Counted from the first letter of the stretch, positions 8,342 through 16,764 are shown. The stretch is 35,582 nucleotides of DNA from Deltaproteobacteria bacterium (GCA_002726945.1 PBTB01000126.1:1-35582), one strand, 5' to 3'. Numbers and translations: made by a program. Notes: generated by a model not told the origin, from the sequence alone.

Positions 8342-9540
8342 TGACCCAGCGGATGTGGCACAACAAGGAAATCAAGGACCGTTACGATGTGGTCATCATT
8401 GGTGGTGGCGCCCACGGGCTCGCCACTGCCTACTACCTTGCCGTCAATCACGGCATCACCAACGTCGCGGTGCTTGAGCAGAAGTTCATCGGCTACGGGG
8501 GTTCCGGGCGCAACACGGCGATCTTGCGCTCCAACTACCGTACTGAGGAAGGCATCAAGTTCTACGACCAGGCCCTCAAGCTCTACGAGGACTTGGCGCA
8601 GGATTTGGACTTCAACCTGATGTTCAGCCAGATGGGGCACTTCACACTGGCGCACTCCACCGCCTCGATGCAGGCGCAGACCACTCGTGCAGCCTACAAT
8701 CAGGCGTGTGGTGTGGACAGCTATGTGCTGGAACCCAAGGAGATCAAGGAGATGCTTCCGGAGATTGACATCACCGATCATCCCCGCTATCCCATCCACG
8801 GGGCGCTCTATCACCCTCCGGGCGGGATCATCCGACACGACGCCGTGGTCTGGGCCTACGCCCGCGCCTGCGATCGTGCCGGAATCCACATCCATCAACT
8901 CACGAAGATGGAGGACATCATCATGACGGACGGCAAGGTCACGGGAGTCGTCACCAATCGCGGCAAAATCAACTGCGGGATGCTCGTTTCCTGCGTCGCA
9001 GGCTGGAGTTCCGGAATCTGCGAACAGGTGGGGGTCAAGCTTGCGCTGGTCACACATCCCTTGCAGGCGCTTGTTACTACGGCCTACAAGCCGTGGCTGC
9101 ACCATGTCGTTGTCAGCTCCACCCTGCACATCTACCTCTCGCAAACGGATCGCGGCGAGCTGGTGTGCGGAAATGGAATAGACCACTACCCGCACTACGG
9201 GATGCGCTCCACCCTCTCCTTCCTGGAAGGGTATGCGGCCCATGTGCTGGAACTCTTCCCCATCCTGCACAATGTTTCCGTGCAGCGGGCATGGGCCGGA
9301 CTCTGCGACATGACTCCGGACTACAGCCCCATCATCTCGCTGATTGACGAAGTGCAGAATTTCATTGTCAACTGCGGATGGGGAACCTGGGGTTTCAAGG
9401 CTTCGCCCGCGAGTGGCTGGAACACGGCGGAGATGGTGGCGACTGGCAGGACTCCTGCCCTGATCGAACCGTTCCGCCATGATCGCTACATCAAGAATCG
9501 GCTGGTCGGAGAGAAGGCGGCAGCCTCCGTCGGCAACTGA
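8341..9540 (+). CDS. soxB: Sarcosine oxidase-type beta subunit (FAD-dependent)
   Basis: This 399-residue DAO-family flavoprotein has VVIIGGGAHGLATAYYLA (about 17-34) for FAD, then GYGGSGRNTAILRSNYRTEEG, close to the SoxB signature. GGIIRHDAVVWAYARA (about 161-176) contains H166; by position this could be the histidine that binds FMN covalently in heterotetrameric sarcosine oxidase, although H158 is another candidate. WAGLCDMTPDYSPII and CGWGTWGFKASPASG follow near the C-terminus. It would oxidise the N-methyl group of sarcosine or a similar substrate. I chose the ATG at 8341 rather than the GTG at 8338: AGGAGGAGAAG lies just upstream and TGATG couples it to the gamma stop. Confidence 0.9.
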   Translation: MTQRMWHNKEIKDRYDVVIIGGGAHGLATAYYLAVNHGITNVAVLEQKFIGYGGSGRNTAILRSNYRTEEGIKFYDQALKLYEDLAQDLDFNLMFSQMGHFTLAHSTASMQAQTTRAAYNQACGVDSYVLEPKEIKEMLPEIDITDHPRYPIHGALYHPPGGIIRHDAVVWAYARACDRAGIHIHQLTKMEDIIMTDGKVTGVVTNRGKINCGMLVSCVAGWSSGICEQVGVKLALVTHPLQALVTTAYKPWLHHVVVSSTLHIYLSQTDRGELVCGNGIDHYPHYGMRSTLSFLEGYAAHVLELFPILHNVSVQRAWAGLCDMTPDYSPIISLIDEVQNFIVNCGWGTWGFKASPASGWNTAEMVATGRTPALIEPFRHDRYIKNRLVGEKAAASVGN

Positions 9541-9555
9541 TCGGTTCTCCAAATC

Positions 9556-9586
9556 ATCGCCTGTCCGAATCCTCCGGGCAGGCGAT
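9556..9586 (+). terminator. Hairpin between soxB and etfB (terminator-like or processing stem)
   Basis: ATCGCCTGTCCG pairs with CGGGCAGGCGAT across a 7-nt loop, a 12-bp stem with one G-T wobble. No T-tract follows, so it is not a standard intrinsic terminator. It may partly attenuate or stabilise the message between the sox and etf halves of the operon. Confidence 0.45.
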
Positions 9587-9616
9587 CAGCATTGGACCAT
9601 CAAGCATAGGAAAAAG

Positions 9617-10402
9617 ATGCAAATCATCGTACCAATCAAGCAGGTACCGGACGTCGCCTTGAACATCAAGGTCAAGGATGGAGAAATTGTGCAAGAGGGC
9701 ATCAGTTGGGTGATCAGCAGTTGGGATGAAACCGCACTGGAAGCCGCGCTCCAACTCACCGAGGAAGCAGGCGGCGAAGTGACCGTCCTTTCCATCGGCA
9801 CCGCCAAGGTGCAGGAAGCCCTCCGCAAAGCACTGGCACTGGGAGCGCACCAGGCGTTGCACATACAGTGCGATTCCAGCGCAGGCTGGGACTCGTACCA
9901 AGTCGCCAAGGTGCTGGCGAAAACCCTTGCAGACCAAGACTACAACCTCATCATCACCGGCAAGCAGGCGCAGGATTCCGATGCCGGACTCACCCCGACC
10001 ATGCTCGCCGAGTTCCTCGGACTCCCGCAGGTGACAAACATCACTGCGTTCAAGGATGTCAGTGATGCAAGCATCACCCTCCACCGCAAGGGCGATGACG
10101 GGATCGAGATTTCCAAAATGACCCTTCCGGGAGTGGTGACGGTGAATGACAGCCTCGCCGAACCTCGGCTGGCCTCGATGCGCGGCATCATGATGGCCAA
10201 GAAAAAACCGATGGAAACAGTTGACATCCACTCCTTGGGCTTGGCTCCGGAGGTCTTGCAATCTGGAGGGCTGATGACTGAAGTGGTGCAGTACGAAAAA
10301 CCGGACGAGCGCAAGGAAGGTCGGCGCTTCGAGGGTGATGAAACGGAGACCGTGCCCGAGGTCATGCAGAATTTGAAGAAAAACATCGGCTTGTTCGCCT
10401 AA
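9617..10402 (+). CDS. etfB: Electron transfer flavoprotein beta subunit
   Basis: This 261-residue EtfB has MQIIVPIKQVPDVALNIKV at the N-terminus, SSWDETALEAALQLTE, the AMP-binding-region segment ITGKQAQDSDAGLTPTMLAEFLGLPQVT, and a C-terminal ASMRGIMMAKKKP block. EtfB binds AMP and pairs with EtfA to carry electrons from flavin dehydrogenases to ETF-quinone oxidoreductase. The track ORF starts upstream at 9479 inside soxB in another frame; the ATG at 9617 matches the family N-terminus. Location directly after the sarcosine-type genes implies a dedicated electron acceptor for those flavoenzymes. No etf-quinone oxidoreductase gene is in the window. Confidence 0.95.
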   Translation: MQIIVPIKQVPDVALNIKVKDGEIVQEGISWVISSWDETALEAALQLTEEAGGEVTVLSIGTAKVQEALRKALALGAHQALHIQCDSSAGWDSYQVAKVLAKTLADQDYNLIITGKQAQDSDAGLTPTMLAEFLGLPQVTNITAFKDVSDASITLHRKGDDGIEISKMTLPGVVTVNDSLAEPRLASMRGIMMAKKKPMETVDIHSLGLAPEVLQSGGLMTEVVQYEKPDERKEGRRFEGDETETVPEVMQNLKKNIGLFA

Positions 10403-10425
10403 CCCACTCACCAGAAGAGCAAAAA

Positions 10426-11388
10426 ATGTCAAAGATTCTCGTGGTTGCAGACCACAAATCCGGAAGCCTCAAGGACAGCACCAAGGAACTGCTGGGTTTT
10501 GCCTCCGGGCTTGGCACAGAAGTCAATGCGGTCGTGATCGGCAGTGGCGTGTCCGCGGCCGCGGATGAGGCGGCAGGACAAGGCGCAGCGACGGTTTATG
10601 TCGCCGATGACGCTTCTCTGGAAGTTTACACCACCGCGCTTTACACCGGACTGGTCGTGGATGCGGTTCAGCAATCCGGGGCCACTCAGGTTTGGCTCAC
10701 CTCCACAGAGATCGGACGCGATCTCACCCCTCGCGTGGCTGCACGTTTGGACGTAGGCGCCCTCAGTGACGTCACCAAGCTGGAAGTCAACGGCGATGAC
10801 ATCACTGCCTACCGCCCCTGCATGGCGACCAAGCTGATTCAGCAGGTTCGCTTCAAGCACGATGGCGTCCGGGTGCTCAGCATTCGCGCTGGCAGCTTCG
10901 AGGTGATCGAGAACGCACCCACTTCCGCAAACGTCGTCAGCCTCTTCCTTCCGGAAGCGGATTCCCGGCTCGAAGCCCTTGGGGTCGAGGTCGAGGAGAG
11001 CAACGAAATCTCGCTCAACGAAGCCCCGATCGTGGTTTCGGTGGGACGCGGCGCGGGGGGGCCGGACGGCTGCGAGTCCGTGCGTCCGTTGGCACAGCAG
11101 ATGGGCGCCGCATTTGGTGCGTCCCGTGCGGTCTGCGATGCCGGTTGGCTCCCGCACAAGCATCAGGTCGGCCAGACCGGAACGCAGGTCAAACCCAACC
11201 TCTATATCGCGCTCGGCATCTCCGGCGCCATCCAGCACCTTGCAGGCATGTCCGGATCCAAAACCATCGTCGCGGTCAACAAGGATCCCGATGCCCCCAT
11301 CTTCAAGGTCGCGGATTACGGCATTGTTGGCGACCTCTTCAAGGCCGTCCCAGTCATGCAGGAGGAGGTCAACAAGCTGAAAACCTAG
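10426..11388 (+). CDS. etfA: Electron transfer flavoprotein alpha subunit
   Basis: This 320-residue EtfA begins [19 protein letters not shown]. It has the AD/alpha-hydrolase-like N-terminal domain with [20 protein letters not shown], then the FAD domain with [21 protein letters not shown]. The family signature [19 protein letters not shown] (about 260-278) is followed by [27 protein letters not shown]. It forms the FAD-carrying half of ETF with the etfB product 23 nt upstream. In this context it should accept electrons from the DAO-family flavoproteins and the SoxA-type subunit of the same operon. Confidence 0.96.
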   Translation: MSKILVVADHKSGSLKDSTKELLGFASGLGTEVNAVVIGSGVSAAADEAAGQGAATVYVADDASLEVYTTALYTGLVVDAVQQSGATQVWLTSTEIGRDLTPRVAARLDVGALSDVTKLEVNGDDITAYRPCMATKLIQQVRFKHDGVRVLSIRAGSFEVIENAPTSANVVSLFLPEADSRLEALGVEVEESNEISLNEAPIVVSVGRGAGGPDGCESVRPLAQQMGAAFGASRAVCDAGWLPHKHQVGQTGTQVKPNLYIALGISGAIQHLAGMSGSKTIVAVNKDPDAPIFKVADYGIVGDLFKAVPVMQEEVNKLKT

Positions 11389-11702
11389 CTTTCAAACACA
11401 CCCGGTTTTCCGTTGGATTTGGATCACCCATTGGTTTTCCGTTGCTCTTGACCGCCGTTACCTTGTGTCGTAATATTTGATGGACTCCGTGGATTCAACT
11501 TGCCCGATGGTCAGAGGCATCAACTTTTTGAAAAATTGGCTGCTCAGAGCACCATGTCTTGCAATAGCTACTGGCTATCGGGACATTTAAAGGAGGTCAT
11601 GGAGTGGAGGAAATCCGTTGCGGCTTGAATTTTGTTGCGCCCCTCACGCACTGTACCATAGCCTCCGATTTGTAAATCCCAAACAAAAGGTACAAATTCA
11701 CG
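11389..11702 (+). other. Intergenic region between etfA and the MDR dehydrogenase
   Basis: This 314-bp, comparatively AT-rich stretch carries two direct copies of GGTTTTCCGTTG (11404-11415 and 11433-11444, 29 bp apart). The promoter annotated separately follows, then a leader of about 220 nt. Small ORFs in the leader include a 36-codon ATG ORF at 11480-11590 and a 9-codon ORF (11599-11628) directly behind AAAGGAGGT. Inverted TGTACC/GGTACA arms flank the last 45 nt before the gene. I recognise no riboswitch class. Confidence 0.5.
11448..11476 (+). promoter_or_regulatory. Sigma-70 promoter upstream of MDR dehydrogenase
   Basis: TTGACC, 17-bp spacer, TAATAT: a close match to the sigma-70 consensus with ideal spacing. 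Transcription would start near 11483 and leave a leader of about 220 nt before the 11703 start. It lies immediately after the second copy of the GGTTTTCCGTTG direct repeat. Confidence 0.65.
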
Positions 11703-12695
11703 ATGGAAAAGATGCGTGCTGCCCGGATGCTTGAGGTGGGCAGAATGGAATGTGAGGAGATCGAAATCCCACGCCTTGAAGACGGACAGGTCATGGTCCG
11801 CAGTGAAATGGCCTCAATCTGCGGAAGCGATCTGCATGTCGTGATGATGGGGGCTGGGCTGGGGCACCCGTGTCCTTGCCCACACGGCTACCCCGGACAC
11901 GAAGGCATTGGGATCGTTGTTGAAAGCAAGTCCGTCGACTTGAGCGAGGGCACACATGTTCTCACCTTCCCCAATCCTCCGGTGGGCGAGTGCTTCAACG
12001 AATACCAGCGCATCGACCCCAGTTACTGCGTGCCTCTACCGGGTTCGGATTTGCCACGCTCGCAATTGATGATGGCACAACAACTCGGAACCGTGTTGTA
12101 CGCGATGAACCAGAATCCCTGTGATGTGCAGGGTAAAACGGTGGTCGTGATGGGTCAGGGGTCTGCCGGACTGTTCTGGACTTACCTGCTCAAGCGGGCA
12201 GGTGCGGAGCGGGTGATCACCAGTGATTTGTCCGACACCCGACTCGACGTCTCCCAAAAGTATGGGGCTGACGTCTGCGTCAACGCCCGGCAGGAGGATT
12301 TTGTGACTGTCGTGAACGATCTCACCCATGGAGAGGGGGCGGACTATGTGGTGGAAGCGGTGGGGTGTTCGGAGACCTTCCTGCAGTCCGTTGATCTGGT
12401 ACGGAGGGATGGCGAGTTGATGTGGTTTGGCCTGCCCAGTGTGGATGACAACATCCCCTTCCAGTTTCAGAAATTCTTCCGCAAGCGGCTCAAGGGCATC
12501 TGTGTCTGGGCGGCGCAGGACGAGCCGGGGGCTGCATCGTTTCGAGAAGCACTGCGGCTCATCTCTGAAAAAGAGATCGATGTGGCCCCACTCCTCAGTC
12601 ACGTCTTCAGCGTGGAAGACATCGACAAGGCGATGCACCTTGCCCATGCGCCACAGGACGCAGGTGCTCTCAAGGTGTCCATTCACTTTGAATGA
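11703..12695 (+). CDS. Zinc-type alcohol dehydrogenase-like (MDR superfamily) oxidoreductase
   Basis: This 330-residue MDR-family protein has an N-terminal GroES-like catalytic domain with ICGSDLH (C40), GYPGHEGIG (H66, E67) and a Rossmann domain with VVVMGQGSAGLFWTYLLKRAG (about 146-166). C40 and the H-E pair are the usual catalytic zinc ligands. The four-cysteine structural zinc lobe of classical ADHs is missing; only scattered cysteines (C57, C59, C99) occur there. It should oxidise or reduce an alcohol or polyol with NAD(P), but the substrate cannot be named. It has its own promoter and long leader, so it is probably not simply the tail of the sox-etf operon. Second ATG at 11712 is an alternative start. 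Confidence 0.83.
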   Translation: MEKMRAARMLEVGRMECEEIEIPRLEDGQVMVRSEMASICGSDLHVVMMGAGLGHPCPCPHGYPGHEGIGIVVESKSVDLSEGTHVLTFPNPPVGECFNEYQRIDPSYCVPLPGSDLPRSQLMMAQQLGTVLYAMNQNPCDVQGKTVVVMGQGSAGLFWTYLLKRAGAERVITSDLSDTRLDVSQKYGADVCVNARQEDFVTVVNDLTHGEGADYVVEAVGCSETFLQSVDLVRRDGELMWFGLPSVDDNIPFQFQKFFRKRLKGICVWAAQDEPGAASFREALRLISEKEIDVAPLLSHVFSVEDIDKAMHLAHAPQDAGALKVSIHFE

Positions 12696-12753
12696 CCTCC
12701 ACCTCACAAACCGTGCCAGCCACTCATCGTGTGGGATCAAGGATCACAGGGAT

Positions 12754-12779
12754 TCCCGCAACTGCGGTTGAGTGCGGGA
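12754..12779. terminator. Hairpin in the convergent intergenic region (MDR gene / fliW)
   Basis: TCCCGCA and TGCGGGA form a 7-bp stem around a loop that can itself pair (CAAC/GTTG). It lies between two converging genes, where a bidirectional terminator is expected. No T-tract is present on either side, so efficiency is uncertain. Confidence 0.4.
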
Positions 12780-12804
12780 GCGGAGGGGTGAGAGGGTGGG
12801 CGGA

Positions 12805-13299
12805 TCAAGCCGCCACGACGCGCTTCTTGCGGGTGGGCTTTTTCTGTTCGGTCTGGGCAACGGGGACTTCCAGCTTATCGCCAAAGAGGAGATGCCGTGT
12901 GTTGTAGCACCCGTTGGTGATCACCATCTGCATGCCCAGCTTCTTGTCGAAGTTGAAAAGCAGCGGCCCCTGAAGGTTGATGGTGACATCTTTCAATTCA
13001 CGGGTCATCGTCACGATCGCCCGGACGCTCACGTCCTCCAGACTTTCGGTGTCGAGCTTCTTGAGGTGCTCGGAGGAGACCTCAATCCGGTAGTCTGAGA
13101 TGGCAAAGTCCGGATCAATGGTGACAAACGCCAGTTCGGGATTGTCGAGCGACTGCATCCATTGAAACGGAGACCCGATCTCGTCCTCCAGCATGGCGAA
13201 ATGTTGATCACTCGTGAACCCCAACATGCCATTGGGCAGGGTCAGGATTTCGCCCTCCTGAATTTCGACTTCTCCAAATCGCGTGGTTTGAATCTTCAT
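12805..13299 (-). CDS. fliW: Flagellar assembly factor FliW
   Basis: This 164-residue protein matches FliW: it begins MKIQTTRFGEVEIQEGEILTLPNGMLGF, then shows FQWMQSLDNPELAFVTIDP and a C-terminal NLQGPLLFNFDKKLGMQMV block. FliW is a cytoplasmic protein that binds flagellin and also CsrA; flagellin build-up frees FliW to inhibit CsrA, which otherwise represses flagellin translation. The basic C-terminal tail KKPTRKKRV extends beyond the core domain. It is the last gene of the flagellar string, 66 nt downstream of csrA, the partner expected from this mechanism. Confidence 0.94.
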   Translation of the reverse strand: MKIQTTRFGEVEIQEGEILTLPNGMLGFTSDQHFAMLEDEIGSPFQWMQSLDNPELAFVTIDPDFAISDYRIEVSSEHLKKLDTESLEDVSVRAIVTMTRELKDVTINLQGPLLFNFDKKLGMQMVITNGCYNTRHLLFGDKLEVPVAQTEQKKPTRKKRVVAA

Positions 13300-13365
13300 G
13301 ATTCCCTTTTGACAAGTGCGTCGGCCAACCCGACGCGGTTTCCTCTGGCTTCCGGAGGTTCCGGA

Positions 13366-13602
13366 TCACCCCTCCTTTTTACTAAACAACCCCTTGAGGT
13401 TCTTGAGCGACACCGGTGATTCGGCGGCGGCTCGCTTGTTCTCTTCCTGAATGCGGATGTAGACCTCTTCGCGGTGGATCACATAACTTCGCGGAGCATC
13501 GATGCCAATCCGGACTTGCTTGCCCTTGACTTCAATGACCGTGATTTTGACATCATCCCCGATCGTGATGCTTTCACCCGACTTCCTTGTCAGTATCAGC
13601 AT
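13366..13602 (-). CDS. csrA: Carbon storage regulator CsrA
   Basis: This 78-residue RNA-binding regulator starts [17 protein letters not shown] and contains [20 protein letters not shown]. The family N-terminus fixes the start at 13602 rather than the track start at 13635. CsrA dimers bind GGA motifs in mRNA leaders and block or stabilise translation. The leader just upstream reads GGGAGGAATCCAGTGGACAG before the T and ATG, with two GGA motifs around the ribosome-binding region, so autoregulation is possible. The C-terminal tail (about residues 58-78) is longer than in enterobacterial CsrA, as is common in FliW-regulated versions. Neighbours are flgL upstream and fliW downstream. Confidence 0.95.
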   Translation of the reverse strand: MLILTRKSGESITIGDDVKITVIEVKGKQVRIGIDAPRSYVIHREEVYIRIQEENKRAAAESPVSLKNLKGLFSKKEG

Positions 13603-13707
13603 ACCTGTCCACTGGATTCCTCCCGGCAGGCACAACCTGTTGTTCCGATGGTGGCGGAATCTTCACCGGAACTGCGCCAATGCAGGGGCAATTACTATCA
13701 ACGCCGA

Positions 13708-15036
13708 TCAGCGCAGGAAATCCGCAAGGGTGGGCTGGATCAGACGGCTACCCGTGTCCAACGCCAGCCGATTGTTGACCTCGGCGCTACTCACCTCCAA
13801 GGAGGTTTTCGCGAGATCCACATCCCGGATTTCCGATAAGCGCTTCTCATGCTCAAAGGTCTGGTCTTCCAGCTTCATCTCAGCCGTCTGGAGTTCGCGC
13901 ACCAGATTTCCGGTGTCGGCCAGACGCTTGAGAATCTGCTTTTCGGCCAGCTCAAGCTCTTCCAAGCGTTTTGCAATAGCGGTGCCATCGTTTTCCAGCA
14001 TGGCGCGCTCCAGTGAAGCGATCAGGGAGAAGGCATCCACCTCTCCCTCGCCCTTGCCTAGCAGCACCTCTTCCGCTGTCACACCCAAGGGGGACGTGAT
14101 CCCCGTGGCGACTATGATCTCTTTCTTCTCCGGAGACCCGATATAGTCCACTTCAGGGTTCTTGCCAAAGATGAACTCCATGCCTTCCGGGAAGACAATC
14201 CCCTGCGCTTCGGATCCTAGCAGTTCGTCCATCTCCTCCACGTCAAATTCGACCACGTGGTTCAGGTCGAGGTCAAAGTACCCCGCCGACTGATTGCCCA
14301 GCTTTCCTTCCTCATCGGAGAAACGCAGGAACACGCGGTCGTCTGGACGTCCCCTCGGGTTGAACATGTGGACTACCGGGCGCAGCACTTCATCCTCGGT
14401 CCAGGTCTTGCCCCCATCGTCGGAAAGCTGGTAGCGGGCCTGTCCGAAAAGTCCTGTTTTGGTGATGCGAATACGGTAGTCGTTGGAGGAGTGTCCATCG
14501 AACTGCGCACGAAACTGCGAGACGTCAAGCAGTTCCCGGATGTCCTGCTGCAAGATGCTGGTGGTTTCGACCTTTGCGGGCTGATGCGGAGAGTTCTTTT
14601 TGAGCGGCGGCGTGAGGCTTTTCACTCCGGAAAACACATAGAGTTTACCCTCACGGGCGTTCCCAGCATCCAGCAGCCCTTTGCGCAACGCACTCAACTC
14701 GCGGGCGGTCATCAGCCGGGATTCATCGTTGGAATCGCTCCCGGACTGCGAGAGGGTCAAGGTCCGCACCTTGCCCAAGATTTCCAGCATCTGACCCAGT
14801 TCCAACTCACTGCGCTCCAAAAAGGAGATGTTTTCGGCAAGATTGCTCCGTAGTTGCTCGTTGCTGGAGAGCTTGGTGACAATGTCCTGCATCTTGACCG
14901 CGCCCATCGGATCATCCGAGGGGCGGTTGAGACGCTGGCCGGATGCCATCTGCATCTGCAACTCCTGCAACTTCGTGGAGTTGCGCTGGATGTTGCCCAT
15001 CACTTGTTCGCGCTTGGCGACTTCGGTCACTCGCAT
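13708..15036 (-). CDS. flgL: Flagellar hook-associated protein 3 (FlgL)
   Basis: This hook-filament junction protein has the flagellin-like N-terminal helix (RVTEVAKREQVMGNIQ then LQMQMASGQRLNRPSDDP) and C-terminal coiled coil (SLEVSSAEVNNRLALDTGSR). The middle region (about 110-330) is a variable D2-type domain. FlgL forms the ring between FlgK and the filament and is exported by the flagellar type III apparatus. I chose ATG 15036; a GTG at 15042 overlaps the flgK stop as GTGA and would add two residues, with translational coupling replacing the missing SD. It lies directly after flgK and before csrA. Confidence 0.93.
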   Translation of the reverse strand: MRVTEVAKREQVMGNIQRNSTKLQELQMQMASGQRLNRPSDDPMGAVKMQDIVTKLSSNEQLRSNLAENISFLERSELELGQMLEILGKVRTLTLSQSGSDSNDESRLMTARELSALRKGLLDAGNAREGKLYVFSGVKSLTPPLKKNSPHQPAKVETTSILQQDIRELLDVSQFRAQFDGHSSNDYRIRITKTGLFGQARYQLSDDGGKTWTEDEVLRPVVHMFNPRGRPDDRVFLRFSDEEGKLGNQSAGYFDLDLNHVVEFDVEEMDELLGSEAQGIVFPEGMEFIFGKNPEVDYIGSPEKKEIIVATGITSPLGVTAEEVLLGKGEGEVDAFSLIASLERAMLENDGTAIAKRLEELELAEKQILKRLADTGNLVRELQTAEMKLEDQTFEHEKRLSEIRDVDLAKTSLEVSSAEVNNRLALDTGSRLIQPTLADFLR

Positions 15037-15038
15037 CG

Positions 15039-16727
15039 TCACATGTTGATGAGGGTCTGCATCATCTCGTCAACCGTACTCACGTAGCGTGCCGATGCTT
15101 CGTAAGCCTTCTGGTGCTGGATCATGTCGGCCAGTTCCTCGTCCATGTTGACCGCACTGATCGAACTGCGGATCTCCCGGAACTGTTGGACCATGTTGTC
15201 CTGCTGCGCCTTCTCCACCTGATTGCGCTGAACCCTGAGGCCAATGTCACCTAAAATACTGTTGTAGTACTCACCAAACGTGACCGTCTCCTCCCGCATT
15301 GTCGGCTGGTTTTGCAACCGGGCAATGGCGAGGGCAACCTGATTGTCTCCGGAAATGAGGTCTCGTCCGGTGGAAATGGCATTGGGATCCTCAAGGATAC
15401 GTGGACTGATCCGGAGGTCGGCGGCTCCCTTGAGCGTTTCAAAGAAACTGTTGAAACCCATCACCTGTGTGATGGCGGTTTGGTCATCTCCGAAAATGAA
15501 GCGTCGCGACTGTCCGGTTTCCAGGAACATGGAGCCGTCTTCTCCAATGGACGCGGCCATCAAATTGGGATCGTTGACCGTCTGGTTGATGCGGTTCACA
15601 ATGTCCTCCAGCGAATCCACCCCGGCCTGCACCTCAATCTCGTAGGTTTCCAGAATGCTGTTGTCGCGGTCCACGAGGTGGAGTTGGAAAACGCCATCCT
15701 GGAGGAACGGCATTGGTTGGGCACGGGCTTCCGGAGTGAGCGCGTAGGCGCTCTTCATCAGGTCAGCCGCAGAGTTGATCCCCGTTCCGGTCGAGTGAGG
15801 CTGGTTGACCTTCGCGGCAACGCCAAAGGCGAGTTCGTCCAGTTGATCCATGTAGCCAACAATGGTCTCGTCGCGCATCTGGATGAGTTCGGTCATCTCC
15901 CCGCCCCGGAAGGTGCGGATGAGGTCGCGACGGTGGTCATGAGTGGCGATGCCGTCAATGCTCACCATGCCCGCCTCCCCACCTCGCAAAGTGGCGTCCA
16001 GCTCAAACACCTGATCCCCCTCCACAAGTGTCCAGTCGCGTCCAATGATCACCGAGGTGCGCCCGTTGGAGTTTTCGATCATGTTGACGTCCACCAGCTT
16101 GGAGAGTTTTTCCACCGCCAGTTCTCGGGCATCGCGGGCATCGTTTGCGTGGTGCCCGCTGATCTCGTAGCTGTAAATCTGCCGGTTCAGTTCCTTGATC
16201 TGCTGGGCGAGGTTATTGATCTGGTTCACCGCACCCTGAATGCGGGCATCGGCTTCCTTGCGCAACGACTGCAACTGTGCGTGCGTGTCCCGAAAGCGCG
16301 TGGCCAGCGTGTCTCCCTGATTCCGGACCCGTGTGCGCACCACGTCCGATTCCGGCTGGTTGGCCAACTGGCTCCATGAGTTCCAAAAGTCGTTCATCGC
16401 CCGGTGCAGCCCACTGTCGCTCATCTCGCTGAAGACAATTTCCAGCTTTGAGAAGAACTCTTCTCGGGTGGTAAAAACCCCGGACCGTGGAGTTTCCTGC
16501 ACAATCTTACGCTGCACAAAACGGTCAAACACCCGAGTCGTCGGCGAAGGCTCAGAGCCGTTGCCGATCCCGTTGGGTTGTGGAAACGCAGTCTGGGTGC
16601 TTTGCTGCTGGCGTGAAAAGCCCTCGGTGTTCTGGTTGGCAATGTTGTGTCCCGCCGTTGTCACCGTGCGCTGACTCGCGCTCATGGCGCGGCTGCCCAG
16701 ATTGAGGGCGCTGTTCAGGCTTGGCAT
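15039..16727 (-). CDS. flgK: Flagellar hook-associated protein 1 (FlgK)
   Basis: This 562-residue protein has the rod/hook-family N-terminus SLNSALNLGSRAMSASQRTV and AGHNIANQNTEGFSRQQ (residues 3-40) and the C-terminal motif SISAVNMDEELADMIQHQKA then YEASARYVSTVDEMMQTLI. FlgK is the first hook-filament junction protein, secreted through the flagellar export channel with FlgN as chaperone. Length is typical. The gene order flgN-flgK-flgL is conserved in many flagellated bacteria. The stop overlaps the potential GTG start of flgL. Confidence 0.96.
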   Translation of the reverse strand: MPSLNSALNLGSRAMSASQRTVTTAGHNIANQNTEGFSRQQQSTQTAFPQPNGIGNGSEPSPTTRVFDRFVQRKIVQETPRSGVFTTREEFFSKLEIVFSEMSDSGLHRAMNDFWNSWSQLANQPESDVVRTRVRNQGDTLATRFRDTHAQLQSLRKEADARIQGAVNQINNLAQQIKELNRQIYSYEISGHHANDARDARELAVEKLSKLVDVNMIENSNGRTSVIIGRDWTLVEGDQVFELDATLRGGEAGMVSIDGIATHDHRRDLIRTFRGGEMTELIQMRDETIVGYMDQLDELAFGVAAKVNQPHSTGTGINSAADLMKSAYALTPEARAQPMPFLQDGVFQLHLVDRDNSILETYEIEVQAGVDSLEDIVNRINQTVNDPNLMAASIGEDGSMFLETGQSRRFIFGDDQTAITQVMGFNSFFETLKGAADLRISPRILEDPNAISTGRDLISGDNQVALAIARLQNQPTMREETVTFGEYYNSILGDIGLRVQRNQVEKAQQDNMVQQFREIRSSISAVNMDEELADMIQHQKAYEASARYVSTVDEMMQTLINM

Positions 16728-16764
16728 TGCGGCACCTTACGGAACGAAGCTGACATCACGAAAC

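Noticed and set aside
8251-9552. 433-codon minus-strand ORF opposite soxB
   Set aside because: It is a shadow of the flavoprotein gene and has no start context or motifs.
11480-11590. 36-codon ORF in the leader of the MDR dehydrogenase
   Set aside because: Its ATG lies at or before the predicted transcription start, it has no SD and it resembles no family. Noted only as part of the intergenic description.
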